A stretch of 11,870 bases of DNA from WLJO01 sp046597895 (GTDB lineage: Bacteria; Actinomycetota; Acidimicrobiia; Acidimicrobiales; Ilumatobacteraceae), in the NCBI GenBank assembly GCA_046597895.1, contig JBKJJS010000158.1, positions 1-11,870 on the forward strand. Direction: 5' to 3'. Both the position numbers and the translations under genes were made by a program. The notes below the pieces were generated by a model that ran no database searches, was not told the origin of the DNA, and worked only from the letters and a program-made list of their open reading frames with translations. Of this stretch, positions 6,276-11,870 are shown piece after piece; within the stretch, counting starts at the first letter, position 1; each line of letters opens with the position of its first letter.

Positions 6276-6311
6276 GGTGGTCGACGGTGCCGCCGGCGGT
6301 AGGAAGGCGGT

Positions 6312-7094
6312 ATGACACAGCACAGCGTCCTTGACCCCACGGCACGGCGAATCGGTCTCGACGGCCCGGTGAACTTCCGCGATCTCGGTGGGTACGCCAC
6401 CGCGGGCGGCGGCACGGTCCGTTGGCGGACAGTGTTTCGGGCTGATGGTCTTGACTCCATGACGCCCCGTGACATTGAGGTCGTGATCGGTGACTTGAGC
6501 ATCCAGACGGTGATCGACCTACGCACCGAGCGCGAACTGGCCATCGTGGGTGTCGGTCCTGTCCAGGACCTGGCCATTTTTTGGCACAACGTCTCGATCA
6601 TCGACGAGACGCAACAGGCGTGGAGGGCCGCCCTCGAGGGCGGGACGATCGTCGACCAGTACTTCGCCATGCTGGATGGTTCCAGCGCGAAGTTCGTCGA
6701 GGCGCTGCACATCGTGGCCGATGCCGAGGGCGCACTCGTGTTCCACTGCGCGGCAGGCAAGGATCGGACCGGGCTGCTGGCTGCCCTGCTCCTTTCACTA
6801 CTCGGCGTCAGCGATGACGAGATCGGCGACGACTACGCCCTCACGGCCGAGGTCCTCCCGGCGCTGGAGGCCCGGTTCCTGGCCCGGGCCGAGGATCCAA
6901 AGTTCCGCGAGCACTACGACCGCCGTCCGGGCTGGCAGGAGGCGGGGCGCAAGATGATGACCGCGGATCCCGGGACGCTCGGCAACGTGATGTCGGGGCT
7001 GCGCTCCCGTCACGGCTCGCCGGAACGTTGGCTGCTCGCGCACGGGCTCGATGCGGACGCCGTTGGCCGACTCCGCTCGCAGTTGCTGACCTGA
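6312..7094 (+). CDS. MptpB-like tyrosine / lipid phosphatase (Y_phosphatase3 family)
   Basis: The 260-residue protein begins with the family mark NFRDLGGY (about 21-28), then RTVFRADGLDSMTPRD and VIDLRTERE. It carries the catalytic P-loop HCAAGKDRTG, with nucleophile C146 and phosphate-binding R152 (C-x5-R). The AGKDR form of the loop is typical of the Mycobacterium tuberculosis PtpB group, which cleaves phosphotyrosine, phosphoserine and phosphoinositides. There is no signal peptide, although MptpB itself is exported without one. AGGAAGG at 6301-6307 precedes the ATG at a short spacing of four bases. A Pho-box-like repeat upstream suggests induction in phosphate starvation, as does its place between ppk1/CHAD and pstS. 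The physiological substrate is unknown; phosphate scavenging or signalling are both possible. Confidence 0.9.
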   Translation: MTQHSVLDPTARRIGLDGPVNFRDLGGYATAGGGTVRWRTVFRADGLDSMTPRDIEVVIGDLSIQTVIDLRTERELAIVGVGPVQDLAIFWHNVSIIDETQQAWRAALEGGTIVDQYFAMLDGSSAKFVEALHIVADAEGALVFHCAAGKDRTGLLAALLLSLLGVSDDEIGDDYALTAEVLPALEARFLARAEDPKFREHYDRRPGWQEAGRKMMTADPGTLGNVMSGLRSRHGSPERWLLAHGLDADAVGRLRSQLLT

Positions 7095-7115
7095 TTCGCC
7101 TGCACTTCGGTGTCC

Positions 7116-7149
7116 GTTCACCGTTCGTTCACCTGAACAGCAGATGAAC
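7116..7149 (+). promoter_or_regulatory. Pho-box array upstream of pstS
   Basis: Two direct units, GTTCACCGTTC (7116-7126) and GTTCACCTGAA (7127-7137), are exactly 11 bp apart. On the opposite strand two more GTTCA cores (TGAAC at 7134-7138 and 7145-7149) are also 11 bp apart. The 11-base spacing and GTTCA core are those of PhoP-binding PHO boxes in Streptomyces. In front of pstS this strongly suggests phosphate-starvation activation by a PhoP-type response regulator, which is not encoded in the window. Confidence 0.75.
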
Positions 7150-7164
7150 GACACAAGGGGTTCC

Positions 7165-7170
7165 TACCGT
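7165..7170 (+). promoter_or_regulatory. Probable -10 element (TACCGT) of the pstS promoter
   Basis: TACCGT lies 15 bp after the last GTTCA core. The expected -35 place (about 7142-7147) has no TTGACA match but overlaps the Pho-box array, as expected of a promoter that needs PhoP. This would give a leader of about 35 bases before the GTG at 7213. Confidence 0.4.
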
Positions 7171-7212
7171 TCTCGTTGCTTCAAAGACCCCAAACAGGAG
7201 AGCAAGCAACTC

Positions 7213-8337
7213 GTGAACACATCAAAGCGTTTTTCGTTGGTGGCGGCTGCGGTCGCCCTGACATTGGTCGCCGTGTCATGCGGTGACGACAGCGGTAGCG
7301 GCGATGCCACCACCGTCGCCACGACGGCCGGTTCAGCGACGACCGCTGCCCCCGCCACCACCGCGGCTTCCGATACGACCGTGGCCCCCGCCCCGACGAC
7401 TCCGGGCGGCCCCGATCTCAGCGGCGCAGCCGGTGATGTCTTCGTGACCGGCTCGTCCACGGTCGAGCCCATCTCCATCAAGGTCGGCGAGTTGGCCCGC
7501 GACCTCACAGGCGGAAAGCTCGCTGTCACCGTCGAAGGTCCTGGCACCGGTGACGGTTTCAAGACGTTCTGCGCCGGTGAGGCCGACATCTCGGACGCTA
7601 GCCGCAAGATCAAGGACGAGGAAGCGGCGACGTGTGCCACGAATGGCATCGAGTACGTCGAGATCGCCGTGGCCATCGATGGTCTCACGGTCGCGACGAG
7701 CACTGCGAACACCGCCGTCGAGTGTCTTGACACCAAGGCGCTGTACGCCCTGCTCGGGCCGGAGTCCGAGGGCACCGTCAACAAGTGGAGCGACGCCAAG
7801 GCGCTGGCCACGGAACTCGGCTCCAAGCATGCCGAGGCGCTTCCCGACGCCGATCTTGTCGTGTCTGGGCCCGGTGAAGAATCGGGTACCTACGACTCGT
7901 TCGTCGAGTTCGCCATCGCCGCCATCGCCAAGGAGCGCGAGCAGGAGAGCGTCGTCCGCGCCGACTACGCCTCGAGCGGCAACGACAACCTCATCGTGGA
8001 GGGCATCGAAGGATCAGACTCCTCGCTCGGTTGGGTCGGTTATGCCTTCTACGTCGGTGAGCAGTCGAAAATGAGGGCCATCGCCATCGAGAACAAGGAG
8101 GGTGCCTGTGTGGCTCCTACCGACGTCACGATTGCCGACGGCTCGTATCCCTTCAGCCGGACGCTCTACATCTACGTCAACAAGGCCAAGGCTGTCGCCA
8201 ACCCCGCCGTCGCCGGATACGTCGACCTCTACTTGAGCGTCCAGGGCTTCGAGCAGGTGCCAGCTGCTGGGTACGTCAGCCTTGGCGCCGCCAAGCAGCA
8301 GGCCAGCATTGATGCGTGGACCGCCGCCAAGGGCTGA
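7213..8337 (+). CDS. pstS: Phosphate ABC transporter substrate-binding lipoprotein PstS
   Basis: PstS captures phosphate outside the membrane and hands it to PstCA. The 374-residue protein starts with a lipoprotein signal: basic TSKR, a hydrophobic stretch (8-21) and AVSC with the lipid-bearing C23. A Thr/Ala/Ser/Pro-rich tether of about 45 residues follows. The binding domain shows GSSTVEP (80-86), GTGDGF (111-116) with FCAGEADISDASRKI after it, and GPGEESGTYDSF (219-230); all three phosphate-cradling segments are intact. I chose the GTG at 7213 because AGGAG lies at 7196-7200 and the signal peptide then has normal length. An ATG at 7144 in the same frame falls inside the Pho-box array and would bury the signal. 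It is the first gene of pstSCAB-phoU. Confidence 0.96.
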   Translation: MNTSKRFSLVAAAVALTLVAVSCGDDSGSGDATTVATTAGSATTAAPATTAASDTTVAPAPTTPGGPDLSGAAGDVFVTGSSTVEPISIKVGELARDLTGGKLAVTVEGPGTGDGFKTFCAGEADISDASRKIKDEEAATCATNGIEYVEIAVAIDGLTVATSTANTAVECLDTKALYALLGPESEGTVNKWSDAKALATELGSKHAEALPDADLVVSGPGEESGTYDSFVEFAIAAIAKEREQESVVRADYASSGNDNLIVEGIEGSDSSLGWVGYAFYVGEQSKMRAIAIENKEGACVAPTDVTIADGSYPFSRTLYIYVNKAKAVANPAVAGYVDLYLSVQGFEQVPAAGYVSLGAAKQQASIDAWTAAKG

Positions 8338-8369
8338 GCCCTCCCGCAACGACGCAGACTTCCTAGGAT

Positions 8370-8402
8370 GCAGCCGGCCACCAACCCCCGGTGGCCGGCT
8401 GC
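8370..8402 (+). terminator. 13-bp perfect hairpin between pstS and pstC
   Basis: GCAGCCGGCCACC and GGTGGCCGGCTGC pair without mismatch around an AACCCCC loop, 32 bp after the pstS stop. No T-tract follows, so it probably acts as a partial terminator or as a 3' stabiliser of pstS mRNA. Either would give more binding protein than membrane components. Confidence 0.7.
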
Positions 8403-8407
8403 GCCGT

Positions 8408-8431
8408 GTTCGAAACTTCGTTCGAAACTTC
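8408..8431 (+). repeat. Perfect tandem 12-bp repeat before pstC
   Basis: GTTCGAAACTTC occurs twice head to tail (8408-8419 and 8420-8431), between the hairpin and the pstC ribosome binding site. Each unit holds a TTCGAA palindrome. The 12-bp phasing is close to one helical turn, so it could bind a regulator on one face. It differs from the GTTCA Pho core by an inserted G. The role is unknown. Confidence 0.55.
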
Positions 8432-8453
8432 GAGGGTACGGAAAGGGTGAAAC

Positions 8454-9383
8454 GTGACATCGACGGGTGCGAGCCTGACGATCACAGACCTCCGGGGTAG
8501 TGCTCGGCGGCGGGGCAAGGAACGACGCATGCGCGCCGTGTTCCTCGGGGCCGCCCTTGTCTCGATTCTCATCGCCGGCCTGATCGTGTACGTGCTCTCG
8601 CGCGGAACAATCGACTTCCTTCGGGAGATCGACCTCAGTCAGTTGGTCGACACCGGCTGGTTCCCGCGCCGGGATCGATTTGATATCTCGACGCTCCTCG
8701 TGGCGAGCGTCATCATGGGGTCGATCGCCATGGTCGTGGCAGTCCCAGCAGGGCTCGGAACGGCGATCTATCTCTCCGAATACGCCCGGCCGAGGGTGCG
8801 TTCCATCGTCAAGCCGATCATCGAGGTGCTCGCCGGCATCCCTTCGGTCGTGGTCGGCTACTTCGCGCTGCGCTTCATCCATCCGCAGTTCGTCGATCGA
8901 TTCTTCGACCCGACTTCGAATAAGTCGATGCTTGCCGGGGGTATCGGTATCGGCATCCTGGTGATTCCGATCATGGCCTCGATCTCGGAGGATGCGTTGC
9001 GAGCAGTCCCCGGATCGCTCCGAGAGGCCAGCTACGGCGTCGGTGCCCGCAAGTCCACCACCACTGTCAAGATCGTGCTGCCAGCGGCCGTGTCCGGCCT
9101 CGTCGCCGCCTCGATCATCGCAGTGTCACGCGCCATCGGTGAGACGATGGTCGCGACCATGGCGGGTGGGCCCGACGGGTCTGGCCCGTTCTCGAAGAAC
9201 CCGCTTGAAGGTGGTCTCACGCTCACGGCGGCCATGACGAACGCCGCGGGCGGCACGGATCAAGCGGTGAAGGGCGCCTCGTTCAATGTCCTGTTCTTCT
9301 TGGGGCTTGTCCTCTTCCTCATCACGCTGGTGCTGAATCTCATCGGCGACCGGTTTGTGCAACGCGTCCGGACGCGGTACTAG
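8454..9383 (+). CDS. pstC: Phosphate ABC transporter permease PstC
   Basis: PstC is one of the two inner-membrane subunits that form the phosphate channel. The 309 residues contain a cytosolic, arginine-rich N-terminus (about 1-25), a first helix at about 27-47, an extracytosolic loop, then five further hydrophobic segments. The EAA loop that docks on PstB lies at about 179-200 (EDALRAVPGSLREASYGVGA). It is followed by SRAIGETM, typical of PstC. The start is a GTG at 8454 with AAAGGG six bases upstream. The gene is separated from pstS by 116 bp holding a hairpin and a tandem repeat. Its stop codon is part of the pstA ribosome binding site, TAGGAG. Confidence 0.96.
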   Translation: MTSTGASLTITDLRGSARRRGKERRMRAVFLGAALVSILIAGLIVYVLSRGTIDFLREIDLSQLVDTGWFPRRDRFDISTLLVASVIMGSIAMVVAVPAGLGTAIYLSEYARPRVRSIVKPIIEVLAGIPSVVVGYFALRFIHPQFVDRFFDPTSNKSMLAGGIGIGILVIPIMASISEDALRAVPGSLREASYGVGARKSTTTVKIVLPAAVSGLVAASIIAVSRAIGETMVATMAGGPDGSGPFSKNPLEGGLTLTAAMTNAAGGTDQAVKGASFNVLFFLGLVLFLITLVLNLIGDRFVQRVRTRY

Positions 9384-9392
9384 GAGCCGACC

Positions 9393-10322
9393 ATGACCAC
9401 TGTCTCGCCCGCTGTTGCGACCACTGTCCGTTCCGCCCTCACGCGCCGGCAACGCAACGTCGGTGGGATCATCCTGCACGTCATTCTCATTGCGGCGATG
9501 TTGTTCACCCTGCTTGTCCTGTTCACGTTGATTGGCCAGATCCTCGTCGAGGGGATCCCCATGTTCCGCGAACGGGGGACGGCCTTCATCACCGACACCA
9601 TCGGTTCGGAGCCGACGAAGGTCGGGGTGTGGCCGGGGCTGTACGGCTCCTTCTTCATCGGCATGGGTGTCATCGTCCTGGCATTTCCCATCGGGATCGC
9701 GTCCGCCATCTACCTCGAGGAGTACGCCCACCACGGGCGCGTCACCCGGTTCATCCAGATCAACATCCGCAACCTGGCCGGCGTACCCGCGGTGATCTAC
9801 GGCGTCCTCGGCCTCGTCATCTTCGTCGACTGGCTCAAGCCCATCACAAACGGCGAGAGCGTGATCGCCGCCTCGCTGACGCTGTCCGTGCTCGTCCTGC
9901 CGATCATCATCATCACCGCTTCGGAAGCGATTCGGTCGGTGCCCCAGGGTCTGCGGGAGGCCGGGTACGGCGTGGGGGCTACCAAGTGGGAAGTCACGCG
10001 TGACCACGCCCTGCCGTATGCCGCTCCCGGCATCCTCACCGGCATGGTGCTCTCGATCGCGAGAGCACTCGGGGAGGCGGCGCCGCTCATCCTTGTGGGG
10101 GCCATTACCGGTCTGCTGCCGCGCACATCGTTGACCGAAAAGTTCACTGCGCTCCCCATCCTCATCTACAACTGGTCAGGCCGGCCGTCCAAGGAAGGGC
10201 CGGTCAGTTGGGAGAACGCCGCCGCCGGAGCGGCGCTGCTCTTGCTGGCGCTCGTGTTCGTGTTCAATGTGTTCGCCGTGATCCTGCGGACACGGTTCGA
10301 GCGGAAGCGGATCGGCTTGTGA
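9393..10322 (+). CDS. pstA: Phosphate ABC transporter permease PstA
   Basis: PstA pairs with PstC to form the membrane channel. The 309-residue protein has a first helix at about 25-47 (IILHVILIAAMLFTLL region). It also has the AIYLEEYA segment shared with PstC and an EAA loop at about 176-201 (ASEAIRSVPQGLREAGYGVG). RALGEAAPLILVGA follows, the PstA-specific version of the last conserved stretch. The ATG at 9393 is preceded by TAGGAG at 9381-9386, overlapping the pstC stop, which suggests translational coupling. A roughly 100-residue segment before the last helix (PRTSLTEKFTALPILIYNW) is normal for PstA. Confidence 0.96.
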   Translation: MTTVSPAVATTVRSALTRRQRNVGGIILHVILIAAMLFTLLVLFTLIGQILVEGIPMFRERGTAFITDTIGSEPTKVGVWPGLYGSFFIGMGVIVLAFPIGIASAIYLEEYAHHGRVTRFIQINIRNLAGVPAVIYGVLGLVIFVDWLKPITNGESVIAASLTLSVLVLPIIIITASEAIRSVPQGLREAGYGVGATKWEVTRDHALPYAAPGILTGMVLSIARALGEAAPLILVGAITGLLPRTSLTEKFTALPILIYNWSGRPSKEGPVSWENAAAGAALLLLALVFVFNVFAVILRTRFERKRIGL

Positions 10323-10357
10323 CCACCTTCGAAGCGAACGGCCAGGAGTTGACTACG

Positions 10358-11227
10358 GTGACCGACGAATCAGAGTCCGCCCCCATCACGATCCGGGAGT
10401 TCCGCGTGCCCGACGAAAAAGTGCCAACCGCCGCTGGCCCGGCGAACTTCGTCTTCGATGTCGACGATCTCAGCGTCTACTACGGCACGTTCAGAGCGGT
10501 ACGCGAGGTGACACTGGGGATCCGCGAGCACGAGGTCACGGCCTTCATCGGTCCTTCAGGCTGCGGAAAGACGACGGTCCTGCGGTGCTTCAACCGCATG
10601 AACGACTTCATCGAATCGGCCAAGGTGCACGGCCGGATTTTGTACCACGACGTCGATCTCTACGACCCTGCGGTCAACGCCACCGAGGTGCGTCGCCGCA
10701 TCGGCATGGTCTTCCAGAAGCCGAACCCCTTCCCGAAGAGCATCTACGACAACGTGGCCTATGGACCGAGGCTGCTCGGGCGAAAGTCCAAGTCCGATCT
10801 CGACGGACAGGTCGAGCAGGCGTTGCGCAGCGCGGCACTGTGGGACGAGGTGAAGGATCGCCTCAAGCAGTCCGGCATGGGGCTCTCCGGAGGCCAACAG
10901 CAGCGGCTGTGCATCGCTCGGGCCATTGCGGTGGAGCCCGAGGTGATCCTGATGGACGAACCGTGTTCGGCGCTTGACCCCATCGCCACTGCGCGCATCG
11001 AGGATCTGATGCACGAGATCAAGCAGCAGTACACGATCATCATCGTCACGCACAACATGCAGCAGGCGGCCCGGGTCAGTGACCGGACGGCCTTCTTCAC
11101 CACCGAAGTGAACACCGAGAGCGACCGCCGTACCGGCGTACTCGTGGAGTTCGACACCACCCAGAAGATGTTCTCGAACCCGTCGAACGAGCGGACCGAG
11201 GCCTATGTGACCGGACGGTTCGGATGA
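10358..11227 (+). CDS. pstB: Phosphate ABC transporter ATP-binding protein PstB
   Basis: PstB hydrolyses ATP to drive phosphate import through PstCA. All nucleotide-binding motifs are present: Walker A GPSGCGKTT (65-73), the Q-loop in VFQKPNPFPKSIYDNV, signature LSGGQQQ (176-182), Walker B VILMDE (196-201) with catalytic E201, and the switch histidine H232 in VTHNMQQAARVSD. I chose the GTG at 10358, with AGGAG nine bases upstream, giving 289 residues. A GTG at 10319 overlaps the pstA stop (GTGA) and would give 302, but its ribosome binding site is poor. The first 35-40 residues before FVFDVDDLSVYYG are an extra, acidic, poorly conserved-looking N-terminus. The stop overlaps the phoU start as ATGA. 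Confidence 0.96.
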   Translation: MTDESESAPITIREFRVPDEKVPTAAGPANFVFDVDDLSVYYGTFRAVREVTLGIREHEVTAFIGPSGCGKTTVLRCFNRMNDFIESAKVHGRILYHDVDLYDPAVNATEVRRRIGMVFQKPNPFPKSIYDNVAYGPRLLGRKSKSDLDGQVEQALRSAALWDEVKDRLKQSGMGLSGGQQQRLCIARAIAVEPEVILMDEPCSALDPIATARIEDLMHEIKQQYTIIIVTHNMQQAARVSDRTAFFTTEVNTESDRRTGVLVEFDTTQKMFSNPSNERTEAYVTGRFG

Positions 11228-11870
11228 ACGAGATTCGCAAGACGTTCCACCAGGACCTCGACGAGGTCCACAGTGAACTGATGCGCATCGGGGCGTCGGT
11301 CATCGAAGGCATCCCCCGAGCGACCCGGGTTCTCCTGGACATGGACCTCGAAGGCGCCGATCTGATGATCCTCGGCGACGACGAGATCGATGCTCGTTGC
11401 ATCGACGTGGAGGAGCGGTGCTTCACGATCCTCGCCCTGCAGTCGCCGGTGGCGTCAGATCTTCGAGCCATCGTGGCCGCGCTCAAGATGACAGCCGAAA
11501 TCGAGCGATCGGCCGACCTCTCCGTCAACATCTGCAAGGCGGCGCGGCGTATCTACGGCCACGACCTCAACCCGAAGTTGCGCGGTCTCATCGCCAAGAT
11601 GAGCGAACAGGCCCAACAGTTGTTCTCGTCCGCGATGGAGTCCTACGACGAGAGTGATGCGGCCAAGGCGGCGGCCATCGACGACATGGACTCGTACCTG
11701 GACGCGCTCCAACGACAGTTCATTCAGGTGATCTTCGAGAGTCACTCGGCGGGGAACATCGATCTCCAGGTGGCCGTCCAGTTAGCCGTCGTCGCCCGCT
11801 TCTACGAGCGCATCGGCGATCACGCCGTCAACATCAGCGAGAAGGTCCGCTATCTCGTCACGGGCTGGTT
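11224..11870 (+). CDS. phoU: Phosphate transport regulator PhoU (3' end cut by window edge)
   Basis: PhoU is a cytosolic helical protein that links PstSCAB to the PhoR/PhoP-type sensor and restrains uptake when phosphate is plentiful. The frame is open for 215 codons to the right edge; family members are about 215-240 residues, so only a little is missing. The two PhoU repeats are clear. The first has ALQSPVASDLR (71-81) and the metal-site EIERSAD (92-98). The second has QLAVVARFYERIGDHAVNISEKV, with ERIGDH at 195-200. The ATG overlaps the pstB stop as ATGA, showing translational coupling, so PhoU is made with the transporter it controls. Confidence 0.95.
   Translation, partial: MNEIRKTFHQDLDEVHSELMRIGASVIEGIPRATRVLLDMDLEGADLMILGDDEIDARCIDVEERCFTILALQSPVASDLRAIVAALKMTAEIERSADLSVNICKAARRIYGHDLNPKLRGLIAKMSEQAQQLFSSAMESYDESDAAKAAAIDDMDSYLDALQRQFIQVIFESHSAGNIDLQVAVQLAVVARFYERIGDHAVNISEKVRYLVTGW

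Noticed and set aside
6290..6299. CCGCCGGCGG palindrome before the phosphatase start
   Set aside because: Pure G/C self-complementary runs are expected by chance in DNA of this composition.
7144..7212. Longer pstS start at ATG 7144
   Set aside because: It lies inside the Pho-box array, has no ribosome binding site and would put 23 residues before a normal lipoprotein signal.
7300..7420. Repetitive-looking Thr/Ala codons in pstS as a DNA repeat
   Set aside because: It is the low-complexity tether of an actinobacterial lipoprotein; the nucleotide units are not regular.

Overview
This 11.9 kb window comes from the chromosome of a high-GC Gram-positive bacterium of the phylum Actinomycetota. 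Two WhiB-family iron-sulfur regulators (a family confined to actinobacteria and their phages), frequent GTG starts, GC-rich codon use and Pho-box-like GTTCA repeats support this. A lineage outside Streptomyces and Mycobacterium, perhaps Acidimicrobiia, is possible, but this is only an impression. I see no insertion sequence, prophage, CRISPR array, tRNA or rRNA.

Left third (1-2117). A minus-strand gene running off the left edge looks like a glutamine-synthetase/glutamate-cysteine-ligase-fold enzyme. It is divergent from a WhiB2/WhmD-type regulator (484-756). A single-domain glutamate formiminotransferase (766-1563, minus) follows, then a short TatA translocase subunit (1617-1829, plus) and a second WhiB protein (1836-2117, minus). 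The genes are packed tightly: whiB and the formiminotransferase converge 9 bp apart, and one small hairpin covers both stop codons of tatA and the second whiB.

Middle (2118-7094). A 226 bp divergent control region holds a 21-bp-phased inverted repeat, a 10-bp direct repeat and an apparently leaderless promoter. It precedes a likely polyphosphate operon: an 88-residue protein of unknown function, polyphosphate kinase 1 (ppk1), and a CHAD protein with a decayed CYTH domain, which probably binds polyphosphate. An MptpB-like tyrosine/lipid phosphatase follows, preceded by a candidate Pho box.

Right part (7095-11870). A complete high-affinity phosphate uptake operon, pstS-pstC-pstA-pstB-phoU, with phoU cut by the right edge. 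A strong array of 11-bp-spaced GTTCA boxes precedes pstS. A 13-bp perfect hairpin and a perfect 12-bp tandem repeat lie between pstS and pstC and probably set the ratio of binding protein to transporter.

Together the right two-thirds form a phosphate-economy island: uptake (PstSCAB), sensing (PhoU), storage as polyphosphate (PPK1), and polyphosphate binding (CHAD). I found no clear evidence for a wholly new system. The points most worth a second look are the control elements, the degenerate CYTH-CHAD protein, the unknown small protein ahead of ppk1, and the second Pho-box-like site in front of the phosphatase.
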